Shown piece after piece: positions 32,426 to 40,775 of a stretch of DNA of 64,000 bases (the first letter of the stretch is position 1; every line of letters begins with the position of its first letter). The notes below the pieces were generated by a model. The model did no database searches, was not told the origin of the DNA, and was given only the letters and a program-made list of their open reading frames with translations. Made by a program: the position numbers and the translations under genes. Source of the stretch: Candidatus Zixiibacteriota bacterium (GTDB lineage Bacteria > Zixibacteria > MSB-5A5 > GN15 > FEB-12). The stretch is from assembly GCA_035380245.1 (NCBI GenBank), contig DAOSXA010000001.1, positions 1,122,716 through 1,186,715 on the forward strand. The letters run 5' to 3'.

Positions 32426-34015
32426 CTATTCGACTTTACTAATCGTAACTCGACGATTCATCTGGCGGCCTTCAACCGTGTCGTTGTCGCCGATGAAATA
32501 CTGCGGATTTTCACCCAAACCGGTGGCAGTCATACGCGACTCGGCGATACCCTTGGATTTCAGGTATTCGAGCGCGGCGTTGGCGCGGTTCTGGGAAAGG
32601 GTCATGTTGGCGGTTTCTGATCCCTGGGAATCGGTGAAGCCCTTGATCTCTATTTTTGTTTCAGGATAGGCTTTCATCGAAGCCACCACACCGTCGAGGG
32701 TAGCTTTGGCCGTGTCGGTCAGTTCGTACGATCCGGAGGCGTAGTTAACCTTTCCGGAGAGAACGATCTCTTCTTTGATTTCCTGAGCGACAGGACATCC
32801 CCGCAGATCGACCTCGACATCGGCCGGGGTGTTGGGGCAGGCATCGTTGTCGTCCATCACGCCGTCGCCGTCGCTGTCGAGCGGACAACCCATATTGCCA
32901 ACGGTAGTGCCCTTGGGTGTGCCGGGACATTTATCGATACCGTCGAGAACACCGTCTTTGTCACTATCTGAAGGACAACCAACTTCATCAACAGTGGCAC
33001 CCAGCGGTGTGTCGGGGCAGTCATCGTTTTCATCGGCTACGCCATCGCGGTCGGCATCGGGCGGACAACCCTGATCATCGACTTGCATACCGGCCGGGGT
33101 GTTCGGGCACTGGTCAAAAGAATCATAGACACCGTCGCCGTCGGTATCGAGCGGACAACCGAGAGCATCGACCCGTACGCCCTTGGGTGTATTCGGGCAT
33201 TGGTCAAGTCCGTCATAAACGCCATCCTGGTCGGCATCGAGCGGGCAACCGTGGTTGTCGACTTCAGCGCCGTGAGGAGTGTCGGGACACTGGTCGTCGG
33301 TATCCTTAACGCCGTCCTTATCCTGGTCGGGCGCACCACCCAGATACAAAGTGAGACCGATCGAGGGCTCCAGGTAGGCATGGAAGGGGCGAGTGTCCCA
33401 TTCGGTCCAGTCGCCTGAGCCGTAGAAACCTTCGGGCACGTTGCTGTCGAGATTGGCGATATCGTAGGTGAAACGAAGCTGAGCATCGACCGTGACCCAG
33501 GAGAGCAGCCAGTAATGCAAGCCGCCGCCGAGTTTGATATTCAAATCGGTTATTTTATGCGTCTCGGCGCCCTTGATCTCACGCAAGCGCCAGTAGTCGA
33601 TACCGAAACCACCCATGACGAATGGCTGGAGTTTCTTTTCGATGTTGAAGTTATAGCTGGCGGTCAGCCAATAAAGCTGAGCCCGTAAATGGGCCACAGC
33701 GTTGTCTTTATCACGGAAGCTGAAAGACTGGTCGGACGTAGCCGAGCTGTCGTCATAGGTGTTGATCCAGGCATAACCAAGGCCGATCACCCAGCGGTTG
33801 GTGAGGCCGTAGCGGGCTTCCAGGCCAAAATCCCAACCCATTCTGAAAGGCTCGTAGGTTTCGTCGAACTGATCGAAACTCGATCCCTCAAAGAGCGGCG
33901 CCAAACCTACACCGCGACCGCTAATACCTATTTTTCCCCCCCACTCCTCGGCCTGCCCGGCAACAGCCAGCGCCAGGATTAACGTCAGTACCGTGAGAGT
34001 GATCCTGTGTTTCAT
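32426..34015 (-). CDS. OmpA-family outer membrane protein with six TSP3 calcium repeats
   Basis: A 529-residue envelope protein. A signal peptide (LTLILALAVAGQA) is followed by a roughly 200-residue beta-barrel-like N-terminal domain with aromatic alternation. Six thrombospondin type 3 repeats (DxDxDGVxDxxDxCPxTPxG, about residues 233-400) bind calcium. The C-terminal OmpA domain (about 415-529; KIEIKGFTDSQGSETANMTL, LSQNRANAAL) binds peptidoglycan. It should tether the outer membrane to the wall. AAGGAAG precedes the ATG. A hairpin lies in its leader. Confidence 0.93.
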   Translation of the reverse strand: MKHRITLTVLTLILALAVAGQAEEWGGKIGISGRGVGLAPLFEGSSFDQFDETYEPFRMGWDFGLEARYGLTNRWVIGLGYAWINTYDDSSATSDQSFSFRDKDNAVAHLRAQLYWLTASYNFNIEKKLQPFVMGGFGIDYWRLREIKGAETHKITDLNIKLGGGLHYWLLSWVTVDAQLRFTYDIANLDSNVPEGFYGSGDWTEWDTRPFHAYLEPSIGLTLYLGGAPDQDKDGVKDTDDQCPDTPHGAEVDNHGCPLDADQDGVYDGLDQCPNTPKGVRVDALGCPLDTDGDGVYDSFDQCPNTPAGMQVDDQGCPPDADRDGVADENDDCPDTPLGATVDEVGCPSDSDKDGVLDGIDKCPGTPKGTTVGNMGCPLDSDGDGVMDDNDACPNTPADVEVDLRGCPVAQEIKEEIVLSGKVNYASGSYELTDTAKATLDGVVASMKAYPETKIEIKGFTDSQGSETANMTLSQNRANAALEYLKSKGIAESRMTATGLGENPQYFIGDNDTVEGRQMNRRVTISKVE

Positions 34016-34381
34016 TTTTCTTCCTTTTGTGTGTTAGGTTCGTTCAATTTCTCTTTTGTGCAACCTGTCCATGATAGTCCAAGTCTCAACGGAGAGACTT
34101 GAATGCTCATATCCTGTAATAAATAAACAGGATTCAGGAGCTTATTTTTCAACAATAATCTAGTGATGTATTTCTCTAACTGTCTGTAAACTTCCGGGGG
34201 CATACTCCGTCTTACTGGTTGAAAGGTGGATATCTGAACCGGACTAAAAGACTCCTCACTGCCGGGGATTACCATCGCGAACGGCAGAAATATCCTGTTG
34301 TGGAACGGCGGTTCCATACGAAAGCCCGGCTGCTGACAACCAGTGTGCCGGGCTCTCACGTTTTGATATTAGCAGAGGATA
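34016..34381 (-). other. Leader and intergenic region between OmpA/TSP3 and acyl-CoA dehydrogenase
   Basis: No gene is supported in these 366 bases. A perfect inverted repeat CAAGTCTC/GAGACTTG with a 6-base loop spans 34080-34101, in the likely leader of the OmpA-type gene. A second hairpin at 34323-34354 follows the acyl-CoA dehydrogenase stop. Confidence 0.5.
34323..34354 (-). terminator. Possible terminator of the acyl-CoA dehydrogenase gene
   Basis: AGCCCGGC pairs with GCCGGGCT over a 16-base loop, 28 bases after the stop on the minus strand. Only TTT follows, so termination efficiency is doubtful. Confidence 0.4.
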
Positions 34382-35584
34382 TTACTGCTCGACCTTCGGC
34401 AAATCTCGCTCGAGTTGTTTATCGAAGCGGTTGCCAAGGACGTAATCGGCCTGCATCACGGTATGAATTTCGCGGGTGCCTTCGTAAATCGAGGCTCCTT
34501 TGGCGTTGCGATAAAATCGCTCCACCGGGTATTCATCCGAGAAACCATAAGCCCCGAACACCTGAACGGCGTTGGCGGCGGAGGCTTCGGCCTCACGGCA
34601 GGCGATCCATTTGGCCAGTGAAGTTGCTTTGGTCGAGCGCAATCCCTGATTCTTGAGCAGACCGGCTTTCATCCAGAGAGGGGTGCAATACTCATAGCCC
34701 GCTTCCATGTTGGCAATCATCTGCTTGACCAGTTGATGGTCGGCAATCGGCTGGCCGAACGTCTGACGTTCTTTCGAGTAATTGATGCAGGCATCGCGGC
34801 AGGCGCGTATGAGGCCGCACGATCCGGCCGCCACGGTGTAACGACCCTGATCGAGGCAGAACATGGCGATTTTGAATCCCTGGCCTTCCTTGTAGACCAG
34901 ATTTTCCGCCGGGACTTCGACATCCTGCATCGAAATCCAGCCGGTGTTGCCGGAGCGCACGCCTAACTTACCGTGAATACTTCCGGTGGTTACGCCGGCG
35001 AATGCTTTCTCCACGATGAACGCCGACATACCGCTGTGATCGCGAGCCTTCTTTTTATCCAGGTCGGTCCAGGCGAAGATCAGGAAATAGTCGGCCATGT
35101 CCGCCAGCGAGATCCACATCTTCTCGCCGTTGAGGATATACTTGTCCCCCTGCTTTACGGCGGTGGTCTGAATACCGACCGCATCCGAACCGGCGGCCGG
35201 TTCGGTCAGACCGAATGTGGCCAGTTTCTCGCCTTTAGCAGCCGGGATGAGATATTTTTGTTTCTGTCCCTCGTTGGCCCAGGTGAGCACCGGTAGTGAG
35301 AAAAGACCGATATGGACCGAGAGAATTACCCGTGCGGCGGTGTCGGCGTATTCCATTTCTTCCGAAGCCAGGCCGAGGGAGATATAATCCATACCAAGGC
35401 CGCCGTATTGTTCCGGAATACAAAAGCCGAGCAGGTTGGCCTTGACCATAGCCGGGATGATCTCGGGATTTATTTTCTGAGCGCGATCGAACTCGGCGAT
35501 ATTCGGCGCGACGACTTTGGCGGCCACTTCGCGAGCCATATCGCGCACGGCGAGCTGGTTTTCGGTCAGGGTAAAATCTATCAT
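34382..35584 (-). CDS. Acyl-CoA dehydrogenase
   Basis: A 400-residue flavoprotein that forms the 2,3-double bond in acyl-CoA beta-oxidation. Family signatures include FGLTEPAAGSDAVGIQTTA, the GITGNTGW-like GVRSGNTGWISMQDV, RQTFGQPIADHQLVKQMIA and the C-terminal IYEGTREIHTVM, where Glu is the catalytic base. I use ATG at 35584 (MIDFTLTENQ); the longer open frame upstream has 51 residues foreign to the family. GGAGG is about 12 bases upstream. Electrons would pass to EtfAB; etfB is at 14184. The enoyl-CoA hydratase at 36339 does the next step. Confidence 0.94.
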   Translation of the reverse strand: MIDFTLTENQLAVRDMAREVAAKVVAPNIAEFDRAQKINPEIIPAMVKANLLGFCIPEQYGGLGMDYISLGLASEEMEYADTAARVILSVHIGLFSLPVLTWANEGQKQKYLIPAAKGEKLATFGLTEPAAGSDAVGIQTTAVKQGDKYILNGEKMWISLADMADYFLIFAWTDLDKKKARDHSGMSAFIVEKAFAGVTTGSIHGKLGVRSGNTGWISMQDVEVPAENLVYKEGQGFKIAMFCLDQGRYTVAAGSCGLIRACRDACINYSKERQTFGQPIADHQLVKQMIANMEAGYEYCTPLWMKAGLLKNQGLRSTKATSLAKWIACREAEASAANAVQVFGAYGFSDEYPVERFYRNAKGASIYEGTREIHTVMQADYVLGNRFDKQLERDLPKVEQ

Positions 35585-35792
35585 GTTATAACGTTGCCTC
35601 CGGGTATTCTGTTTTCCAAGCGGTCGAAACCGGTGGGTGGCAGATCTCTCGTCTGCCCCATCGACCGATCGATTATAGACAAATAACCCCAACCGGGCAA
35701 GAGAGGTTTCCGGGAGTGTTACGAATGTGCCGATCAACCTTGCCGCCCGAGATCGAAAATGTTATATTCCGCCATCAAGTCAGGAGACAAAC

Positions 35793-36269
35793 GTGGACGA
35801 ACCAATCAAAGTAAAAGCCGACCTGATTCCCTACGCCCATGAGTATGCCCGCGATGTTCTTTCCTGGATCGATTCCGAGGAAGTCTACAAAGATGTCTGC
35901 CGCGGTCAGGACTGGCCGCCGCCAAAGGATCTGGTGGAGAGCTGGCAGCGTAAGAACGTCGTGTCATATCTGCTGTTTTCCGAGCGTCAGCCGGTAGCGT
36001 ACGGGGAGTTGTGGAATCGCCCTCTCGAAATGGCCGTGGAGGTCGCTCATCTGATCGTGGCGCCGGCCAAACGCTCGATGGGTTACGGGACGAAAATGCT
36101 TGAGGAGTTGTACAATCGCGCCGCAGCGCGACCGGATGTCGCCAAGGTGCTGTTGAACCTGTACTCGGAGAACGAGGTAGCGCTGAGTTGTTATCTCAAG
36201 GCCGGGTTCGAGTTGATCGGCACCTCCAGCTACATCACCGGACTCAAGATGGTAAGAATGGTCGAATGA
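35793..36269 (+). CDS. GNAT family N-acetyltransferase
   Basis: A 158-residue acetyltransferase. The acetyl-CoA loop is in the segment VAHLIVAPAKRSMGYGTKML (the RxxGxG/A pattern), followed by LNLYSENEVALSCYLKAGFE, the typical C-terminal strand and helix of the GNAT fold. The substrate is unknown. The start is GTG at 35793, selected because AGGAG lies at 35782-35786, six bases upstream; an ATG at 35727 has no ribosome site and adds 22 unlikely residues. Confidence 0.85.
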   Translation: MDEPIKVKADLIPYAHEYARDVLSWIDSEEVYKDVCRGQDWPPPKDLVESWQRKNVVSYLLFSERQPVAYGELWNRPLEMAVEVAHLIVAPAKRSMGYGTKMLEELYNRAAARPDVAKVLLNLYSENEVALSCYLKAGFELIGTSSYITGLKMVRMVE

Positions 36270-36338
36270 ACCGGCCTTGCCCGATCATGCCGGATAAAGA
36301 CAACGAAAAACATATTCGAGATAGAGAAGGAATTAAGG

Positions 36339-37121
36339 ATGACTGATTTCAAGAACATCCTCGTGGAGATTGCCGACGGCATCATGACCGTCACGATCAA
36401 CCGCGAGAAAGCCATGAATGCCCTGAATCGGGAGACGATCGACGAGCTGCAGAAGGTACTGCAGGACAACTGGAGCAACGACGAGATCGCCTGTGTGATC
36501 GTTACCGGAGCGGGCAAGGCATTCGTGGCCGGAGCCGATATCAAGGAACTGGCCGAGCTCGATGCTCGCGGCGGCACGCTCACCGCGGCTCGGGGTCAGT
36601 GGTTGATGAAGAGCCTCCAGAATTTCCCGAAACCGGTCATTGCGGCGGTCAACGGATTCGCTCTCGGCGGCGGCTGCGAACTGGCTATGGCCTGTGACAT
36701 CAGACTGGCTTCTTCCAAAGCCAAATTGGGACAGCCGGAAGTGAACCTTGGCATCATTCCGGGTTATGGCGGCACGCAACGGTTGCCGCGTCTGGTTGGA
36801 CGAGGCAAGGCGCTCCAGTTGATTCTGACGGGCGATATGGTCAATGCCGCTGAAGCGTACCGGATCGGTCTGGTCGATGAAGTCTACGAGCCGGAAGAGT
36901 TGATGGAAAAGGCTATGACCATGGCTAAGACAATCGCCTCCAAGGGACCGCTGGCAATCATGCATGCCAAGGAATGCGTACACCGTGGACTGGATATCGG
37001 TCTTTCGGCCGGATGTGATCTGGAGAAGGCCAATTTCGGAACGGTCTGCAGCACGGCCGACAAGAATGAGGGCATGCAGGCGTTTATCGAAAAACGCAAA
37101 CCGGACTTCAAAGGAAAATAA
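36339..37121 (+). CDS. Enoyl-CoA hydratase (crotonase family)
   Basis: A 260-residue crotonase. The oxyanion-hole segment AGADIKELAELDARGG and both catalytic glutamates (GGGCELAMACD and GQPEVNLGIIPG) are present, matching true hydratases of short-chain enoyl-CoA. GYGGTQRLPRLVG completes the signature. It adds water to 2-enoyl-CoA in beta-oxidation or butanoate metabolism. AAGGA precedes the ATG. A strong terminator follows, so it is likely monocistronic or ends a unit with the GNAT gene. Confidence 0.95.
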   Translation: MTDFKNILVEIADGIMTVTINREKAMNALNRETIDELQKVLQDNWSNDEIACVIVTGAGKAFVAGADIKELAELDARGGTLTAARGQWLMKSLQNFPKPVIAAVNGFALGGGCELAMACDIRLASSKAKLGQPEVNLGIIPGYGGTQRLPRLVGRGKALQLILTGDMVNAAEAYRIGLVDEVYEPEELMEKAMTMAKTIASKGPLAIMHAKECVHRGLDIGLSAGCDLEKANFGTVCSTADKNEGMQAFIEKRKPDFKGK

Positions 37122-37153
37122 AGCACCCGACGTGTGAGTAGGGGATGTATGTG

Positions 37154-37185
37154 CGGGTGGAGTCTTGATCGGCTCCACCCGTTTT
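37154..37185 (+). terminator. Rho-independent terminator of the enoyl-CoA hydratase gene
   Basis: A perfect 9-base stem CGGGTGGAG/CTCCACCCG with a 10-base loop is followed by TTTT, 33 bases after the stop. Confidence 0.85.
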
Positions 37186-37238
37186 AGTCGGGATGAGCGT
37201 GACAAGCAAGTGCCGGTCGGTGACCGATCTGCCGGCGG

Positions 37239-37480
37239 CCCATCCGTCCACGGGTGGGATTGTGACGACACAAGGGTAGTAGTCGAATCGAAGAATTGTA
37301 GGTCGAAATCCCCTGTCCGCCGAAGGCGGATCGCGGAGCGAGGTTTCGACAATGAACTTTGTCAGGCTCTATATATATCGCGGGATCGCAGGGGTCCCGC
37401 GCTACGCGGAGTGTTAAAAAAGCCATACGCGCAGATATTTGGCAAACCACAGCCATAATGCGGGCGACGCAAGTATGGGG
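37239..37480. repeat. Intergenic repeat island 3
   Basis: It holds the CCCATCCG-TCCA-CGGGTGGG palindrome (37239-37258, with one G-T wobble), the second three-stem element E (37298-37350), a CGCGGGATC/GGTCCCGCG hairpin (37379-37401) and a decayed part of element D ending in GCGGGCGACGCAAG. No gene is supported before 37513. Confidence 0.8.
37298..37350 (+). repeat. Three-stem repeat element E, copy 2
   Basis: Outer stem GTCGAAATC/GGTTTCGAC (one T-G wobble) encloses TCCGCC-GAA-GGCGGA (37316-37330) and TCGC-GGA-GCGA (37331-37341). Compared with copy 1 the first inner stem is changed on both arms and still pairs completely. Confidence 0.75.
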
Positions 37481-37512
37481 ACTAATTTGACGCTGGCAGG
37501 ATTAAAAAGCTA

Positions 37513-38154
37513 ATGGAACTGGTGCTGCTGTTTTCAAATTCATTCCTGGTTGGCTTTTCAGGCGCCATGATGCCCGGGCCGCTGCTGACGGTCGGTATTG
37601 CCGAAACGCCACGCTCCGGCTGGCGCACCGGGCCGATTATCTCGATTGGCCACGCTATCGCCGAAGTAGTGGTGGTCGTGCTGCTGTCGGCGGGAGTGGT
37701 GGCGATCTCGGAAAACGGCATCATTACCGGTGTGATAGGGGTGGCCGGCGGGCTGGCTCTGTTGCTCATGGGCGGCATGATGGCTTATGATATCTTAACC
37801 GGCCGGGTTAAATACGAATACACCGGCAACGAGGCGCGCACGCGCAGTTCGGTGCTGATCGGCAAAGGAATAACCGCTTCGATAAGCAATCCCTACTGGT
37901 TCGTCTGGTGGGGTACTACCGGGCTGGCGTTCGTGGTCAAATCGGTCAAGTTGGGTATCGCGGGACCGGTCGTGTTCTACTTCGGGCATATTCTTTCGGA
38001 TTTCGTCTGGTACACGGTCGTGTCGGTGGTGCTCTGGCGCGGCAAGAAGATTTTTGTTGGCGCCGGGCTCAAAACTTTGATTCTCATGTGCGCCGCATTT
38101 TTGCTTTATTTGGGCGGCAGCTTTATTATTGACGGTCTCGGCAACCTGGACTGA
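37513..38154 (+). CDS. LysE/RhtB-type exporter
   Basis: A 213-residue protein with about six membrane helices. The N-terminal motif FSGAMMPGPLLTVGIAETPR and the TASISNPYWFVWWGTTGLAF segment are typical of the LysE translocator superfamily, which exports amino acids or related small molecules. The substrate cannot be told. The downstream acetyltransferase starts 37 bases after its stop, so the two may be co-transcribed. Confidence 0.85.
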   Translation: MELVLLFSNSFLVGFSGAMMPGPLLTVGIAETPRSGWRTGPIISIGHAIAEVVVVVLLSAGVVAISENGIITGVIGVAGGLALLLMGGMMAYDILTGRVKYEYTGNEARTRSSVLIGKGITASISNPYWFVWWGTTGLAFVVKSVKLGIAGPVVFYFGHILSDFVWYTVVSVVLWRGKKIFVGAGLKTLILMCAAFLLYLGGSFIIDGLGNLD

Positions 38155-38191
38155 ACCGTTGTCTGATCTCACGCGAACGAAAGGCACCGGC

Positions 38192-38671
38192 ATGAACGTT
38201 GAAATCAAACCGCTCGAATCCTCCGACAAAGACTGGGTGCTTACGATCATTCGTCATTGGGGTGCGGATTTTGTCGTTACACGCGGGCGCAAGGTTTACC
38301 CGGCTGAAATCGAGGGATTTTACGCAGTCAACGAGACCGGCGAACGGGTGGGGTTGGTAACGTTCGAGATTGTCAACGATCAATGTGAGATAGTTACTCT
38401 CGATGCCTTCGTGCAATGGTCCGGAATTGGAACGCAGTTGATCGAACAAGTGCGCACCACCGCCCGCAAGAGAGGCTGTAAGCGACTCTGGTTGATCACC
38501 ACCAACGACAACATCCCGGCCATTCGCTTCTATCAGCGGCGCGACTTTGAATTAGTCGCGATTCATCGTAACGCCCTCGATTTGTCCCGAGCACTCAAAC
38601 CGAGTATTCCGCTGGTGGGGATGCACGGCATTCCGATCCGGGACGAGTTGGAATTCGAGCAGAAGTTGTAG
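38192..38671 (+). CDS. GNAT family N-acetyltransferase
   Basis: A 159-residue acetyltransferase. The pattern VDAFVQW-like VTLDAFVQWSGIGTQLIEQV gives the acetyl-CoA binding loop (GxGxxL), and LWLITTNDNIPAIRFYQRRD is the family's strand 5 and helix 4. The start at ATG 38192 (MNVEIKPLESSDK) is chosen since AAAGG lies nearby upstream and the longer frame overlaps the exporter gene. The target is unknown. Confidence 0.85.
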   Translation: MNVEIKPLESSDKDWVLTIIRHWGADFVVTRGRKVYPAEIEGFYAVNETGERVGLVTFEIVNDQCEIVTLDAFVQWSGIGTQLIEQVRTTARKRGCKRLWLITTNDNIPAIRFYQRRDFELVAIHRNALDLSRALKPSIPLVGMHGIPIRDELEFEQKL

Positions 38672-38735
38672 AGTGGCCCACCCATTGGGGGCTGTTGAAA
38701 AAGTCCTACGCTCGTACGTCCGACAAGACACGTTA

Positions 38736-38973
38736 GTAATGAGGGCGACACAAGGCCGCCCGCTACGCGAGGTTAGGGCTTTTTAACGCGTAGCGGCGGG
38801 GCTTGTCTCCGCCGCGATGGAGGTTTGTCAACAATCCCCGAGGGGTGGGGCACCTACAGCACATCGTAACAATTCCCACACCAACGTCAGGTTGCAAGCA
38901 ACCTGATCTACGAAGACTTCGAATCCGCCCTTAATACTCTGGCCTTATGGCCGGGATCACGGGGATCCCGGCC
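38736..38973 (-). repeat. Intergenic repeat island 4
   Basis: On the minus strand, element D is complete at 38736-38836 with arms GCTACGCG/CGCGTAGC, next to the CCCCTCGGGG-type element (38837-38856) and a stretch (38857-38880) that matches 29762-29785 inverted. A perfect hairpin GGCCGGGATC/GATCCCGGCC spans 38949-38973. No gene is supported between 38672 and 39003. Confidence 0.8.
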
Positions 38974-39003
38974 TGTGGAAGATCCTATATCAAGCCTCGT
39001 CGG

Positions 39004-40248
39004 TTAATATGTTACCGACACACCTCTCGCCTGGAGTTGCGGGATGTAGGTATTGATCGAGGTGTCGTCCAACGGATTCGAGTCCAGATAGAGGAAATCG
39101 CTCGTTGCCAAGCCGGTGTTGTCAATCAGCGGTTCTATGTTGGTGATAGAGTTGTTGGACAGATAGAGGTAATGAATCCCCGGCAGGTACTCCAGCGCTC
39201 CGATATCGGTGATGTTGTTGGTGCTGAGATCAAGCGTTACGATCTTGTCCATGTCCATGAGCGAGTCCAGATCGGAGATCTGGTTGTCGCTTAGCAGCAG
39301 CAGGTACACCTTCGACATTGCGGATACGGCCCCAATATCGGTGATATCATTAGATGTCGCGTCAAGGACTTCGAGTGCGGCAACCGGTCTGAGATCTTCG
39401 AGCGTGGTGAGGTTGTTGTACGAGACATAAAGCGATTGCACCTTGGTCATGCCGCTCAGGGCCGAGAGAGAGGAGATGGTGTTATGGCTCAAGTCGATCC
39501 AGGTCATCTCGGTCATGTTCTGAAGCGGTGAAATGTCCGACACGCCACAATAGCTCACTCCAAAGCTGGTCATGGAAGTCAGGCCCTGAAGCGGCGAAAG
39601 GTCGCTCAGCGATGGGAACGACGACAGGATCAACTTCTCGAGCGCGATTAGATTCTGGGCTCCCTCGAGGCTCTCAATGTGGTAGCTCCCGGCCTGCGTG
39701 CTGCTGCCGATGTTGAGCAGTTCGGTGATTGTGTCCACCTGCGACACGTAGAGGCTGTCGTCCAGCGACACTCCCACCAAATGTGACACGATCGCACGAC
39801 GGAAGCTCGTATCGGGAATGGTAACGAAGGTGCTGTCGAAGGCGACGGTGGTGAAGTCCCAGATCGGTCCCTCGGTTTGACCGCCGTTGTTGTCGGAGGC
39901 GACAATCTGCCAGAAGTATTTGGTACCCAAGTCGAGGCTGGATGTTATCTGCAGGCTAGAGGCCGTGATGTCACCGGCGCCGGGGACGACATCATTGTCG
40001 GTGATGTTGGAGTCGTTTCTGAGATAAACCGAATAGTGAACGGTGTTGCCATCCGGGTCGGAACAGGCCCAGTCAAGCGTCGGTGTCCGGGAAATATCGA
40101 TGGCATGATTGGTCGGCGCTACGATTATCGGTGTTTCCGGGGGATGATTCGATGGCTCGTTGTTGGAATCGGTGGATGAATCGCCACAGCCAACGACAAC
40201 GGCAAACAAGGTTGCCATAAAAACACATAGAATTCTTCGATAATACAT
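39004..40248 (-). CDS. Leucine-rich-repeat lipoprotein with FN3-like domain
   Basis: A 414-residue lipoprotein. The lipobox is AVVVGC (Cys 21), followed by a Ser/Asn linker and an FN3-like domain (about 38-135; PTLDWACSDPDGN, YFWQIVASDNNGG). Residues about 170-410 hold roughly nine short LRRs of the internalin kind (ISPLQNMTEMTWIDLSHNTI, LEVLDATSNDITDIGAV). Such repeats bind proteins or glycans at the cell surface. A GGAG-containing ribosome site precedes the ATG. It stands alone between two repeat islands. Confidence 0.88.
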   Translation of the reverse strand: MYYRRILCVFMATLFAVVVGCGDSSTDSNNEPSNHPPETPIIVAPTNHAIDISRTPTLDWACSDPDGNTVHYSVYLRNDSNITDNDVVPGAGDITASSLQITSSLDLGTKYFWQIVASDNNGGQTEGPIWDFTTVAFDSTFVTIPDTSFRRAIVSHLVGVSLDDSLYVSQVDTITELLNIGSSTQAGSYHIESLEGAQNLIALEKLILSSFPSLSDLSPLQGLTSMTSFGVSYCGVSDISPLQNMTEMTWIDLSHNTISSLSALSGMTKVQSLYVSYNNLTTLEDLRPVAALEVLDATSNDITDIGAVSAMSKVYLLLLSDNQISDLDSLMDMDKIVTLDLSTNNITDIGALEYLPGIHYLYLSNNSITNIEPLIDNTGLATSDFLYLDSNPLDDTSINTYIPQLQARGVSVTY

Positions 40249-40503
40249 GCTCCCTCACTCCTATTATGAATAATGATAAACGAACGTAACTTGTGTCATT
40301 ACAAAGATTGCCGATTAAAAAAGCCTCCAATGACCAACAAATAATGACACTAGGCCGTATAGCCCGATGCGTCAAGGAAAAAAAGGATTGCAGGCCCGGG
40401 GGGCGGAGGAGATGTCTTATTATCTACGGAATTCACCGACATTGAACAGTTGGCACGTCTCGGGGAGACGTGCCGTACAGCGAAGATGGATTCCCGCTTC
40501 CGG

Positions 40504-40755
40504 GATTGTTGACAAACCTCTATCGCGGCGGAGACAAGCCCCGCCGCTACGCGTTAAAGAGCCCTAACCTCGCGTAGCGGGCGGCCTTGTGTCGCCCGCA
40601 TTACAGATGTATTTTTACTGAATATCCGGGCGTATGACTTTTTCAACACTCCCTTTCGCGGGAAAGACGTTCTCTAAGGACAGCGGCTGCAGCAGGGGCA
40701 GAGGAGATGTCGGCCGCTCGACAACATGGTTGGATTCTTTACGAGGTGTTTCGTG
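40504..40755. repeat. Intergenic repeat island 5
   Basis: A complete plus-strand D element (40504-40605) is followed by remnants of the GAAA-loop hairpin (about 40651-40667) and of element C in inverted orientation (about 40665-40750, GGTTGGATTCTTTACGAGG, as at 15672-15690 in island 1). The flanks 40249-40503 and 40756-40775 show no gene; the first part must hold the promoter of the LRR lipoprotein on the minus strand. Confidence 0.75.
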
Positions 40756-40775
40756 AAGATGATGTATGGAGCGAT

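Noticed and set aside
34012..34359. A 115-residue minus-strand open frame before the OmpA-type gene
   Set aside because: Composition is unlike neighbouring proteins, there is no ribosome site, and it covers a leader hairpin and a probable terminator.
35585..35737. Extended N-terminus of the acyl-CoA dehydrogenase
   Set aside because: The extension crosses a partial C-type repeat (about 35635-35660) and the family starts at IDFTLTENQ.
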